Part shown: positions 15,768 to 24,681 of the stretch, one piece after another
Layout of the letters: the number at the start of each line of letters is the position of its first letter
How positions within the stretch are numbered: the first letter of the stretch is position 1
Source: an uncultured Oscillospiraceae bacterium
GTDB lineage: Bacteria > Bacillota > Clostridia > Oscillospirales > Oscillospiraceae
NCBI GenBank assembly: GCA_947588955.1
Contig: CANPYX010000023.1
Location: 1-39,277 of the forward strand
Reading direction: 5' to 3'
Length of the DNA stretch: 39,277 bases
Translations under genes and position numbers: made by a program
The notes under the pieces: generated by a model
Databases searched by the model: none
What the model was told of the DNA's origin: nothing
What the model saw: the letters and a program-made list of their open reading frames with translations, nothing else

Positions 15768-16850
15768 TCACCTCTTGATGAAGGTGGTGTCGCCGGTGCC
15801 CTTGATCACGGTCCCCGCCTTGACGATCTGGGATTTGTCGAGAATCACGTTCTCCACCACGGCGCCGTCCTCAATGACGCAACGCTGCATGATGATAGAG
15901 TTTTTCACCTTCGCGCCCTTTCCCACCTTGACCTCCCGGAAGAGGATGGAGTGGTCCACCTCGCCCTGGATGAGGGAGCCGTCGGACACCATGGAGTTGC
16001 GGACCTTTGCGCCCTCCAGATACTTGGCGGGGGACGCCTCGGAGGCCTTGGTCGCCAGGGGGCGCTCACGGCTAAAGAGCTCCTTCGCCACGTCCAGGTT
16101 CAAAACCTCCATGGAGTACTCAAAGTAGTCGCGGCTGGTGAACATCTGGCGGGCGTAGCCCTCGTACTTATACGCGCGAATGTCCATCTTGTCCAGATCG
16201 CCCTCTATCGCCTCGAAGAAATCGAGGTAATCTATGGCGGCGTACCACTCAAGTATCTTCATGAGAAGATCGCGGGAGATGACGAAGGTGTCCAGCACCG
16301 CGTCCTCGTACTTTTTGGGGTTGGGCTTAAAGCCCACCACCCTGCCGTTTTCCACGGTCACGCCCAAACGGTGGACCTCGTCCCTGTCGGCGGTGTTGTA
16401 GACCATGGTGATGTCCGCGCCGGACTTTATGTGCTCCATTATGAGGGGGCGGTAGTCCATGTGGCTGATGACATTGGCTGCGGTAACAAGTATGTAGGGC
16501 GCCGGGCTGCGCTCAAGGTAGATGGTGTTGCGGCGGATGTCGCGCAGGAGGAAGTGGCTGTTCTCGCTGTGTACGCCGAAAACTGAGCCCGGCAGGACGA
16601 AAAGTCCGCCGTTCTTGCGGTCTAAGTCCCATGCCTTGCCCGCGCCCACATGGTCAATGATGGAGCGGTATTTGTAGGGGGTGATGAGGCCGATGGTGTT
16701 GATCCCGGAGTTTACCATGTTGGAAAGGGGGAAATCCACGACCCTGTAGTTGCCGCCGTAAGGGAGCGAACCGATGGTGCGGTCCTCCGTGAGCTCGCCC
16801 ATGTCCTTTGTCTCAAAGTTGGCGGCGATAAGTCCGATAACTCTATCCAT
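15768..16850 (-). CDS. glgD: Glucose-1-phosphate adenylyltransferase subunit GlgD
   Basis: GlgD is the non-catalytic or weakly catalytic partner of GlgC in Firmicutes ADP-glucose pyrophosphorylase. The 360 residues are a nucleotidyltransferase homologue in which the usual N-terminal AGGxGxRL loop is replaced by IGLIAANFETKDMGELT, the hallmark of GlgD. RVVDFPLSNMVNSGI aligns with the substrate-binding region. The C-terminal part (about residues 260-355) has left-handed beta-helix hexapeptides, for example SLIQGEVDHSILFREVKVG. It starts 14 bases after glgC with an AGGAGGG site. GlgC/GlgD heteromers are known in Firmicutes such as Geobacillus. Confidence 0.94.
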   Translation of the reverse strand: MDRVIGLIAANFETKDMGELTEDRTIGSLPYGGNYRVVDFPLSNMVNSGINTIGLITPYKYRSIIDHVGAGKAWDLDRKNGGLFVLPGSVFGVHSENSHFLLRDIRRNTIYLERSPAPYILVTAANVISHMDYRPLIMEHIKSGADITMVYNTADRDEVHRLGVTVENGRVVGFKPNPKKYEDAVLDTFVISRDLLMKILEWYAAIDYLDFFEAIEGDLDKMDIRAYKYEGYARQMFTSRDYFEYSMEVLNLDVAKELFSRERPLATKASEASPAKYLEGAKVRNSMVSDGSLIQGEVDHSILFREVKVGKGAKVKNSIIMQRCVIEDGAVVENVILDKSQIVKAGTVIKGTGDTTFIKR

Positions 16851-16864
16851 TATTCACACCCTCC

Positions 16865-18004
16865 TTATTCAACTACCGCGTTGTCGCCGACGACGGCGAT
16901 GGCAACATCCTTATCGGCGCTGCCGAACACGGCCTTTGCCTTTATGACGGCGCCCTCGCCAACGATGGCGCGGGTGACCTTGGCGCCCTTCTCAACGGTG
17001 ACGTTGGGGAGAAGTATGGAGTCCACCACCTCGGCGCCCTCCTCGACGGTGCTGCCCTTGGAGATGATGGAGTGCTCCACCTTGCCGAGGATAATGGAGC
17101 CGTTCGCCACGAACGCCCTGTCCACGGAGCCCTTGGGTCCCACATAATGGGGCGGCAGCGAGTCGTCCTGGGTGAGCACGGGGAAGTCCTTGCTCATCAG
17201 GTCGAACTGGGGCTCTGCCTCCAGAAGGTCCATGCTCGTCTCGTGGAAGGTGGGTATGGTCCCCACGTCCTTCCAGAAGCCCTCGAAGCGGTGTACGAAA
17301 AGGCGCTTGCCCTGGGCAAGAAGCGTGGGTATTATGTTCTTGCCGAAGTCGTGCTCGGAGTCGGCGTCACGGGAGTCGGCGATGAGCGAATCCTCCAGCA
17401 CCTTCTTGGAGAATATGTAGATGCCCATGGACGCCAGATTGGACTTGGGCTTTGCGGGCTTCTCCTCAAAGTCGTAGATCTTGCCGGTCTCGTCGGCGGC
17501 AAGGATACCAAGGCGCGGGGCCTCTTCCCAGGGAACGGTCATCACGGCGATGGTCAGGTCCGCGTTGTTCTCGATGTGCGTGCGGAGCATCTTCCGGTAG
17601 TCCATGCGGTAGATGTGGTCACCGGAGAGGATGATGACGTAATCCGGGTCGTAGAGGTTGATGTAATCCAGATTTTGATAGATTGCGTCGGCTGTGCCGG
17701 CGTACCACTGCCCGCCGGTCTCGGTGGCGTAGGGGGGAAGGATCGCGACGCCGCCGTCGTGGGAGTCAAGGTCCCAGGAGGAGCCGGTGCCGATGTATGT
17801 GTTCAGCAGATACGGCCTGTACTGGGTCAGGACGCCCACCGTGTCGATGTTGGAATTGGCACAGTTGGAGAGGGCGAAATCGATGATACGGTACTTTCCG
17901 CCAAAGGAGACAGCGGGTTTCGCGATGTGCTTTGTGAGAGCACCCAGCCTGCTGCCCTGCCCTCCCGCGAGCAGCATGGCTATGAACGGTTTTTTGTTTA
18001 CCAC
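16865..18004 (-). CDS. glgC: Glucose-1-phosphate adenylyltransferase GlgC
   Basis: GlgC makes ADP-glucose from ATP and glucose 1-phosphate, the committed step of bacterial glycogen synthesis. I choose the GTG at 18004 because GGGAGG lies 7 bases upstream and the protein then starts [20 protein letters not shown]. It has 379 residues, a normal length. A longer frame reaches back to 18124 but its first 40 residues come from repeat element C and look non-coding. Motifs include the nucleotide loop [46 protein letters not shown] and GFWKDVGT. The C-terminal beta-helix carries [13 protein letters not shown]. GlgD follows at once. Confidence 0.95.
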   Translation of the reverse strand: MVNKKPFIAMLLAGGQGSRLGALTKHIAKPAVSFGGKYRIIDFALSNCANSNIDTVGVLTQYRPYLLNTYIGTGSSWDLDSHDGGVAILPPYATETGGQWYAGTADAIYQNLDYINLYDPDYVIILSGDHIYRMDYRKMLRTHIENNADLTIAVMTVPWEEAPRLGILAADETGKIYDFEEKPAKPKSNLASMGIYIFSKKVLEDSLIADSRDADSEHDFGKNIIPTLLAQGKRLFVHRFEGFWKDVGTIPTFHETSMDLLEAEPQFDLMSKDFPVLTQDDSLPPHYVGPKGSVDRAFVANGSIILGKVEHSIISKGSTVEEGAEVVDSILLPNVTVEKGAKVTRAIVGEGAVIKAKAVFGSADKDVAIAVVGDNAVVE

Positions 18005-18078
18005 GAGATGACCTCCCTTTATAAGAAATTTATTATATTGACAGCCTTTTGAGCAAAGCTCACAAAAAAGTTGTAAGT

Positions 18079-18292
18079 ATTTTACCGACGGCATGTACGT
18101 CGGAAAAATCACCTTTTCTTGCATCGCAGATTTCGCGTCCGCAGACGCGAATAAATTTCAATCATTTTTCCAAGGACATGTGCCTTGGAAAAATGCCCTC
18201 TTAGGTCCCCAAGTGTGCGGTCCTCCGGACCGTGCGCGCAGGGGACCGGCAAGTCCCTTTAAATTGAAAAGGGCACCGCCCTTTTCAATTTA
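18079..18292 (-). repeat. Multi-hairpin element, copy C (inside the glycogen operon)
   Basis: Read on the minus strand from the glgP stop, the modules are as follows. h1 (18260-18292) has a perfect 15-bp stem with an AAAGGGC/GCCCTTT base, overlapping the stop codon. h3 (18204-18247) has outer arms GGTCCCC/GGGGACC, internal loop TGCGCGCA opposite CACACTT, and inner CGGTCC-GGA-GGACCG. A first h4 (18164-18194) has 12 perfect pairs around CACATGT. h2 (18132-18151) has TTCGCGTC-TGCG-GACGCGAA. A second h4 (18079-18109) has a TACATGC loop. Compared with copies A and B, the order is changed, h4 is doubled, and h2 lacks its flanking A and T runs. Confidence 0.85.
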
Positions 18293-20707
18293 ATTAAGAT
18301 CCCATACATCCTCCGCGTACTCCCTGATGGTGCGGTCGGAGGAAAATATACCGGAGCAAGCGGTGTTGTGGACGGACTTCCTGTACCACTCGCGCTTGTC
18401 GGAGTGCAGCGCCTCCAGGCGGCCCCAGGCCTCGATATACGGCTGGAAGTCCTTCAAAACGAAGAACTCGTCGTTGGAATTCATAAGATTCGCCCGAACG
18501 GAATCGAACCCGCCTGAGAGCTTGGCGAAGGTGCCGTCGGTGAGCTGGTCCACCACCCGACGCAGGCGCGGGTTGGAATCGTACTCGCCCTGGGCGAAGT
18601 AGTTGTAGTTGCGCTTGAACTCCGCGATCTCCTCGGTCTTAAGGCCGAAAATCTCCGCGTTTTCAAAGCCCACCTGCTCCACTATCTCCACGTTGGCACC
18701 GTCAAGCGTGCCCAGCGTCAGAGCGCCGTTCATCATGAACTTCATGCACCCGGTGCCCGATGCCTCCATTCCGGCGGTGGAGATCTGCTCGGAGATGTCC
18801 GCCGCGGGGTAGATGAGCTGTCCGTTGGAGACGGAGAAGTTGGGTATGAACACCACGCGTATCCTGCCGCGCACGCGGGAATCGGTGTTTATCACGTCGG
18901 CGACGGAGCAGACCAGGCGTATTACGTTCTTGGCGAAGTCGTAGCCCTGGGCGGCCTTGCCGGCGAAGATGAAGGTGGTGGGCTTCACGTCGTAGTTGGG
19001 GTCCTCAAGAATGTGGTTGTAGATGTCCATTATCTTGAAGAGGTTCAAAAGCTGCCGCTTGTAGGCGTGGAAGCGTTTCACCTGGATGTCGAAAATGGAG
19101 TCGGTGTCCACGATTATGCCCGTGGTGTCCTTAATGTAGCGGGCAAGGACTTGTTTGTTCCTGCTCTTGGACTTTGCCGCCTTGTCAAGGAACACGTTGT
19201 CGTTCTCAAATTCCTTGAGCCTGGCAAGCTCCATGGCGTCGGTGTACCACTTGTCGCCTATCGCCTCGGTGATGAGGGAGGCGTAGGTGGGGTTGGCCTG
19301 TGCAAGGAACCTCCTGTGGGTGACGCCGTTGGTCTTGTTGTTGAATTTCTCCGGTGTGAGAGAGTAGAAGTCCCGCAGGACGTCGCGCTTGAGTATCTCC
19401 GTGTGGAGGGCGGCGACGCCGTTGACGGCGTGACCGGCGATGACGGAGAGGTTCGCCATTCTCACCTGCCCGCCCCAGAGTATTGCGGTGTTCATAAGGA
19501 GCTCCTGGTTCTGCTCGCGGCGCATGGCAAAGGACTCGCGGTAGCGGCGGTCGATCTCCGCCACAAAGTCGTAGACGCGGGGCAGGAGGCGCTGGAACAT
19601 ATCTATCGGCCACTTCTCCAGCGCCTCAGGGAGGATGGTGTGGTTGGTGTAGGAGATAGACTTTGTGACGATCTCCCAGGCGGTATCCCAGTCAAGTCCT
19701 TCCTCGTCGATGAGGAGCCTCAAAAGCTCCGGAGCGCAAAGGGCGGGGTGCGTGTCGTTGGTGTGTATGGCGATGAGCTCCGGGAAGCGTTTCCATGCGT
19801 GCTTGCCGTACTCGCGCTTATAATAGCGCAGTATGGACTTGAGCCCCGCCGCCACGAACATATACTCCTGCTTCAGGCGTAGGACCTTGCCGGGGTCGGC
19901 GTTGTCGTTGGGGTAAAGGACGCTGGTGATGGCCTCCACGTCGGAGCGGAACTTCATAGCGCCGGCGTAGTCGCCTCTGTTGAAGGCGTCCATATCGAAA
20001 TTCTGCTTTGCCGGCTCAGCGGACCACAGGCGCAGGTTGTTGACCGTCTTCCCGCCGAAGCCCACGATGGGAACGTCATAGGGGACGGCAAGGATCTCCT
20101 CCCCGCCCGTCCACTCATAGCTCATGGAATTGCCGGAGTATTTGTGGACAACCGTGCCGCCGAAGCGCACCTTGACAGCCTCCTCCGGGCGCTCGATCTC
20201 CCAGGGGTAGCCGCCCTCAAGCCAGTTGTCCGGGTCCTCCACCTGACAGCCGTTCACTATCCTCTGATGGAAAAGCCCGTAGCGGTAACGGATGCCGTTG
20301 CCCTGTCCGATGTAGCCCAGGGAGGCGAGGGAGTCAATGAAGCAGGCGGCAAGGCGTCCGAGACCGCCGTTGCCAAGGCCGGCGTCCTCCTCCTCGGCGG
20401 CGAGCTCCTCGATGGTGACGCCGTAGTCGGCAAGTCCCTCCTCCACCAAGTCCTTGATGCCGAAATTCATTATATAGTTTTCCAAAAGCTTGCCCAGAAG
20501 GAACTCCATGGAGAAGTAATAGACGCGCTTCTTCTCCTCTTGGCGCGTCTCATCGCTGACCACGCGCACGTTGCGCGCGTTGGAGGAGATGAGCTTTGCC
20601 AATGCCTGATACTTGAGCCTGTTGGGCAGCTTGTCAAACTGCTTGCCGAAATTGGCTACCGCCGCGTTTTCCAGCTGTCTTGTGAAGTCTTTTTTGTCCT
20701 TGAACAT
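18290..20707 (-). CDS. glgP: Glycogen phosphorylase
   Basis: This PLP enzyme releases glucose 1-phosphate from the ends of glycogen. The 805 residues are GT35-type throughout: RVYYFSMEFLLGKLLENY, DAGLGNGGLGRLAACF, IHTNDTHPALCAPE, NKTNGVTHRRFL, KRFHAYKRQLLN and the PLP site EASGTGCMKFMMNGALTLGT with Lys656. The common form of that site is SGTSNMKF, so GTGCMKF is a small variant. An AAGGAG site precedes the ATG. It lies between glgB and the element C spacer before glgC. Substrate preference (glycogen versus maltodextrin) cannot be read from the sequence; context favours glycogen. Confidence 0.95.
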   Translation of the reverse strand: MFKDKKDFTRQLENAAVANFGKQFDKLPNRLKYQALAKLISSNARNVRVVSDETRQEEKKRVYYFSMEFLLGKLLENYIMNFGIKDLVEEGLADYGVTIEELAAEEEDAGLGNGGLGRLAACFIDSLASLGYIGQGNGIRYRYGLFHQRIVNGCQVEDPDNWLEGGYPWEIERPEEAVKVRFGGTVVHKYSGNSMSYEWTGGEEILAVPYDVPIVGFGGKTVNNLRLWSAEPAKQNFDMDAFNRGDYAGAMKFRSDVEAITSVLYPNDNADPGKVLRLKQEYMFVAAGLKSILRYYKREYGKHAWKRFPELIAIHTNDTHPALCAPELLRLLIDEEGLDWDTAWEIVTKSISYTNHTILPEALEKWPIDMFQRLLPRVYDFVAEIDRRYRESFAMRREQNQELLMNTAILWGGQVRMANLSVIAGHAVNGVAALHTEILKRDVLRDFYSLTPEKFNNKTNGVTHRRFLAQANPTYASLITEAIGDKWYTDAMELARLKEFENDNVFLDKAAKSKSRNKQVLARYIKDTTGIIVDTDSIFDIQVKRFHAYKRQLLNLFKIMDIYNHILEDPNYDVKPTTFIFAGKAAQGYDFAKNVIRLVCSVADVINTDSRVRGRIRVVFIPNFSVSNGQLIYPAADISEQISTAGMEASGTGCMKFMMNGALTLGTLDGANVEIVEQVGFENAEIFGLKTEEIAEFKRNYNYFAQGEYDSNPRLRRVVDQLTDGTFAKLSGGFDSVRANLMNSNDEFFVLKDFQPYIEAWGRLEALHSDKREWYRKSVHNTACSGIFSSDRTIREYAEDVWDLN

Positions 20708-20788
20708 ATGGTTCTCCTTAAAAATATATAGGATAGCTTTTAAGGCGCCCCGCCTGTTATTTTATTTTCGCGGGAGCTGCCGTTAAAT

Positions 20789-22693
20789 TCATTTTTCCGC
20801 TCTTTTAGGCGGGAGCCTCTTGAGGATGAGCCCTCCGATGGGCGGCGTGCGCACCGTCACGGAGTATTTCATCCCGTGGGCGGGGACCTTCTCCGCCTCC
20901 ATGGGCTCTGGGTTTATCCTGCCTGAGCCGCCGAAGCGTTGGTCGTCGGAGTTGAATATCTCCACGTATGTCCCCTTCCTGGGAACTCCTATGCGGAACC
21001 CGTCGTAGGTCTCCGGGACGAAGCTCAAAAGGCACGTCAAATCCTCCGTGGGCGTCTTTCCGCTGCGGACGAAGGTGAGTATGGACTGGGCGGAGTCGTC
21101 GGCGTCCAGCCACTTGAAGCCCTCCCAGGAGAAATTCTTCTGCCAGAGGGATTTTTCCTTCAAAAACAGGTGGTTGAGCTCCTTCACGTACTGCTGGTGC
21201 CTGCGGTGGGCGTCATAGTCCAGCAGGAACCACTCAAGCCCCTCATAGTAGCGCCACTCGATAAACTGGGCTATTTCCGCGCCCATGAAGTTGTGCTTTG
21301 CGCCGGAGTGGAGCATCTGGTAGAGCATCAGCACCCTGAGCCCCGCGAACTGCCGCCAGTAGTCCCCCGGCATACGCCCTATGAGCGACGCCTTGCCGTG
21401 GACCACCTCGTCATGTGAGAGGGCGAGGATAAAATTCTCGTTGAAGGCGTACATCATTGAGAAGGTCAGCGCCCCGTGGTGGGCGGGACGGTACGGGAAG
21501 TCCGTCTTCATGTAGTTTAGCGTGTCGTGCATCCAGCCCATGTCCCACTTGAAGTGGAAGCCCAGTCCCCCGTCCTCTGGCGGGTAGGTCACCAGCGGCC
21601 AGGCGGTGGACTCCTCGGCTATCATCATAACGTCCGGGTATATTTTGGAGACGGTGGAGTTTATCTTGCGTATGAGGGCTATGGAGTCATAGTCGTGCTC
21701 CGTGCCGTCGGAGGCGTGCTTTTTAAGCCGCTCGTCGTCTATGCCGAAATTCAGATACAGCATACTTGTGACGCCGTCCATGCGTATCCCGTCGGCGTGG
21801 AAGCGTTCAAGCCAATAGACGGCGTTGGAGATGAGGAAGGAGCGCACCTCGCCGCGCCTCACGTCAAATTTGTAGGTGCCCCACTGGGGATGCGAGCCGC
21901 CCTCGTAAAGCGGCTCTCCCACGAACTCCCCAAGCCCGTGGGCGTCACGGCAGAAGTGTGCGGGCGCCCAGTCAAGAATTATTCCCAGCCCTGCCCTGTG
22001 CGCCTCGTTTATAAAGTGCTGGAACTCCTGAGGCGAGCCGTAGCGGGAGGTGGGGGCGTAATAGCCGGTGAGCTGGTAGCCCCAGGAGCCGTCAAAGGGG
22101 TGCTCCATAACCGGCATGATCTCCAGGTGCGTGTAGCCCATGTCCACAGCGTAGGGCACCAGCGTCTCGGCAAGCTCCGTGTAGGAAAGCACCGTGCCGT
22201 CCTCGTGCCGCCGCCAGGAGCCCAGGTGGACCTCATATATGTTGAGGGGCTTTTCCCTCATGTTCCCCTTTTTGCGGGATGCCATCCACTTGTCGTCCGT
22301 CCATTTGAAGGAGGTGACGTCCGCGACGCGGGAGGCCGTCTCAGGCGGGCGCTCGCAGTAGTTGCCGTAGGGGTCGGCCTTGTAAATGAGCCTGCCGTTT
22401 TTCGTCTCGATGACGTACTTGTAGCTCTCCCCCTCGTTGAGCCCCGGCATAAATACGGTGAATATCCCGTTGTCCCCCGTGGGCTCCATGAAGTGGCGCT
22501 GCGGGTCCCAGTCGCACCAGGAGCCGGTGAGCCTGACGGACTTGGCGCCCGGCGCCCATACGGTGAAGCTCCAGCCCCACACGCCGTCAACGCATACCTT
22601 GTGCGCGCCGAAAACGTCAAAAGCGCGCACCCACGTGCCCTCGGCAAACTCCCAGCTTTCGTCGTTAGTAAGTATTTTTTTATCCATCGTCAT
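20789..22693 (-). CDS. glgB: 1,4-alpha-glucan branching enzyme
   Basis: GlgB cuts alpha-1,4 chains and rejoins them in alpha-1,6 linkage, creating glycogen branches. I start it at ATG 22693, with AGGGG about 5 bases upstream; an ATG at 22687 is an alternative. The 634 residues have a CBM48 domain (about 35-130: TVWAPGAKSVRLTGSWCDWD) and a GH13 barrel. Nucleophile Asp306 is in GIRMDGVTSMLYLNFG, acid/base Glu360 in MIAEESTAWP, and Asp428 in LSHDEVVHGK. A C-terminal beta domain follows. It is the first gene of the operon, with a good promoter upstream. Confidence 0.95.
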   Translation of the reverse strand: MTMDKKILTNDESWEFAEGTWVRAFDVFGAHKVCVDGVWGWSFTVWAPGAKSVRLTGSWCDWDPQRHFMEPTGDNGIFTVFMPGLNEGESYKYVIETKNGRLIYKADPYGNYCERPPETASRVADVTSFKWTDDKWMASRKKGNMREKPLNIYEVHLGSWRRHEDGTVLSYTELAETLVPYAVDMGYTHLEIMPVMEHPFDGSWGYQLTGYYAPTSRYGSPQEFQHFINEAHRAGLGIILDWAPAHFCRDAHGLGEFVGEPLYEGGSHPQWGTYKFDVRRGEVRSFLISNAVYWLERFHADGIRMDGVTSMLYLNFGIDDERLKKHASDGTEHDYDSIALIRKINSTVSKIYPDVMMIAEESTAWPLVTYPPEDGGLGFHFKWDMGWMHDTLNYMKTDFPYRPAHHGALTFSMMYAFNENFILALSHDEVVHGKASLIGRMPGDYWRQFAGLRVLMLYQMLHSGAKHNFMGAEIAQFIEWRYYEGLEWFLLDYDAHRRHQQYVKELNHLFLKEKSLWQKNFSWEGFKWLDADDSAQSILTFVRSGKTPTEDLTCLLSFVPETYDGFRIGVPRKGTYVEIFNSDDQRFGGSGRINPEPMEAEKVPAHGMKYSVTVRTPPIGGLILKRLPPKRAEK

Positions 22694-22772
22694 TACAGCC
22701 CCTATGTAAATAATGGTATAAATCTCCCATAACGGCATGCCGCGCGCAGGCGTACATCGCCGCCATGCTCAC

Positions 22773-22801
22773 ATTATAACAGACGGTTTTGGATTTGTCC
22801 A
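22773..22801 (-). promoter_or_regulatory. Sigma-A promoter of the glycogen operon
   Basis: On the minus strand TGGACA (22801-22796) and a perfect TATAAT (22778-22773) are 17 bp apart. Transcription would begin near 22766, about 73 bases before the glgB start. Confidence 0.75.
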
Positions 22802-22949
22802 CCGTTTTCCATCAGTTTCAGGCGCCCTTTTTAGTTATTTTTTACGGATTGTCCAAAAAATTCATTCCGTTTTTGCAAATCTTGCACAAAAGCGCCCCTT
22901 TGTACACAAAATCCACATCATTTGTTAACATTTGATTTACCTAAAAGTC

Positions 22950-22978
22950 TTGATTTCGCAAAAAACGGAGGATAAAAT
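22950..22978 (+). promoter_or_regulatory. Possible promoter of the carbohydrate-binding lipoprotein gene
   Basis: TTGATT (22950-22955) and TAAAAT (22973-22978) are 17 bp apart, about 30 bases before the ATG. The region between this and the divergent glgB promoter (22802-22949) is AT-rich, and I see no gene in it. Confidence 0.45.
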
Positions 22979-23010
22979 CTGTCCCATCTTCACGAAATGA
23001 GGTCAAACCC

Positions 23011-24573
23011 ATGAAAAAATTTACGCTTTTGCTCATAGCCGCGGCGCTGCTCCTTTCCCTCGCCGCCTGCTCCCCGGTTGAGGAGCCCGCGGGAAACGAC
23101 AGCATAAACGAGCCGCCGACCGACGGCGCTGACGCCTCCGGCGTCCCTGAGTCCGAGGACAACGCCGCCGACGAGGTCCTCGTAGATATACCCACGGGTC
23201 ACATCATCAGCCTCTCCGACGACGCCGTCACCATGGACGGCGCTGCGCTCACCGAGGACATGACCGACGTTTACACCGTCAGGGACATAGTCTATTACCG
23301 CGCGGGCCTGGGCTTCACCTACGGCGAGGGCGCCGAGGAGGACGAGCACTCCCAGGAGGAGGCGGATTCCCACACGGTCGTACACATCGCCTCTCCAGGT
23401 ACTTACGTCCTCACCGGAAAGCTCTCCGCCGGTCAGGTGGCGGTCGACCTGGGCGAGGACGCCGAGTCCGACCCCTCCGCCGTGGTGAACCTGGTACTGG
23501 ACAACGCCGACATCACCTGCACCGTTGCTCCCGCCATCATATTCTACAACGTGTACGAGTGCGGCGACAAGGACACCGCCTCCTCCACGGTGGACACCTC
23601 CTCCGCCGGCGCCAACGTCTACATCGCCGACGGCTCGGTCAACACCCTCAACGGCTCCTACGTGGCGCGCATCTACAAATCCATTGAGCTGAGCGAGGAC
23701 AAGACCGAAGTCATCGACAGCAAGAAGCTCCACAAGTACGACGGCGCACTCTACTCCAAAATGAGCATGAACGTCACCGGCAACGACGGCGTCCTCAACA
23801 TAAACGCGGAGAACGAGGGCCTGGACACCGAGCTCCACCTCACAATAAACGGCGGCGTCATCAACATCGTCTCCGGCAACGACGGTATCAATACCAACGA
23901 GGACGGGGTGTCCGTCACCACCGTCAACGGCGGCCTCCTCACCGTCACCGTCAACGGCTCCACCGGCGAGGGCGACGGCATCGACTCCAACGGCTGGCTC
24001 GTCATCAACGGCGGCACGGTCCGCGCCTACGCCTGCTCCACCTCCGGCGACGCCGGTATCGACTCCGACATGGGCATAATCATAAACGGCGGCGAGGTCG
24101 TCGCCACCGGCAACATGCTTGACGCCATCGACGGGGCAAGCACCCAGAGCTACGTCCTCTTCAACTCCCTCCGCTCCAAGGGCAGGACCTCCTTCACCCT
24201 GAAGGACGCCGAGGGCGCGGAGCTCATGGACGTGCCCGTCTCGGAAAATTCCTTCTCCATACTCATCGTCTCCGGCCCGAAGCTCACCTCCGACGGCCTG
24301 TGCGCCCTCTATGAGGGCTCCACCCTCATAGCCTCCGCCACCCCCGGAGGCGCTGACCGCGGCGGCTTCGGCGGATTCGGCGGCGGTATGCGTCCCGGCA
24401 ACGGCGAGCGCCCGGAAATGCCGGAGGGCTTCGACCCCCAGAACCCTTCCGAGGACTTCCGCGGCGGCAACCGAGGCGGCTTTGGCGGAGAAACTCCCCC
24501 CGAAATGCCCGACGGTCAGGAACCCCCGGAGGTCCCAGAGAACGGCTCCCCCTCCATCGGCACTCCTGTCTGA
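23011..24573 (+). CDS. Carbohydrate-binding (Cthe_2159-like, DUF4353) lipoprotein
   Basis: The 520 residues start with a lipoprotein signal (MKKFTLLLIAAALLLSLAAC, lipid-modified Cys20) and an acidic linker. A long right-handed beta-helix-type region follows at about residues 120-430, with repeated turns such as NVTGNDGVLNINAENEGLDT, LTINGGVINIVSGNDGINTN and GWLVINGGTVRAYA. This matches the family of Clostridium thermocellum Cthe_2159, described as a polysaccharide-binding parallel beta-helix. The asparagine/aspartate-rich turns could bind calcium. The C-terminal 75 residues are low complexity, rich in Gly, Pro and Glu with RGGFGG repeats. It is divergent from the glycogen operon. The sugar ligand is unknown, and a direct link to glycogen metabolism is only positional. 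Confidence 0.82.
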   Translation: MKKFTLLLIAAALLLSLAACSPVEEPAGNDSINEPPTDGADASGVPESEDNAADEVLVDIPTGHIISLSDDAVTMDGAALTEDMTDVYTVRDIVYYRAGLGFTYGEGAEEDEHSQEEADSHTVVHIASPGTYVLTGKLSAGQVAVDLGEDAESDPSAVVNLVLDNADITCTVAPAIIFYNVYECGDKDTASSTVDTSSAGANVYIADGSVNTLNGSYVARIYKSIELSEDKTEVIDSKKLHKYDGALYSKMSMNVTGNDGVLNINAENEGLDTELHLTINGGVINIVSGNDGINTNEDGVSVTTVNGGLLTVTVNGSTGEGDGIDSNGWLVINGGTVRAYACSTSGDAGIDSDMGIIINGGEVVATGNMLDAIDGASTQSYVLFNSLRSKGRTSFTLKDAEGAELMDVPVSENSFSILIVSGPKLTSDGLCALYEGSTLIASATPGGADRGGFGGFGGGMRPGNGERPEMPEGFDPQNPSEDFRGGNRGGFGGETPPEMPDGQEPPEVPENGSPSIGTPV

Positions 24574-24580
24574 TTTTCCC

Positions 24581-24609
24581 TTTACTAATTTGCGATCATA
24601 TGTTACAAT
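24581..24609 (+). promoter_or_regulatory. Probable glpK promoter
   Basis: TTTACT (24581-24586) and TACAAT (24604-24609) are separated by 17 bp. Directly after it, ATATCTC and GAGATAT (about 24609-24634) could pair as a small stem-loop in the leader. Confidence 0.55.
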
Positions 24610-24643
24610 ATCTCTGCGGATCTCACGGAGATATTTGTATATT

Positions 24644-24675
24644 TTTATATATGGAGGTCTTTATATATGGAGGTC
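24644..24675 (+). repeat. 16-bp tandem duplication of the glpK ribosome-site region
   Basis: TTTATATATGGAGGTC occurs twice with no gap (24644-24659 and 24660-24675). Each copy holds a GGAGGT ribosome site and an ATG; the second GGAGGT sits 7 bases before the glpK start at 24682. Confidence 0.9.
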
Positions 24676-24681
24676 ACCGGC

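Noticed and set aside
18001-18079. Separate glgC promoter on the minus strand
   Set aside because: A TATAAT occurs upstream of glgC, but no -35 box lies at 16-18 bp, so I cannot support a promoter beyond read-through from glgP.
18005-18124. N-terminal extension of GlgC by 40 residues
   Set aside because: The extension comes from repeat element C and its spacer. GlgC homologues begin at the [12 protein letters not shown] region, which has its own GGGAGG site and GTG.
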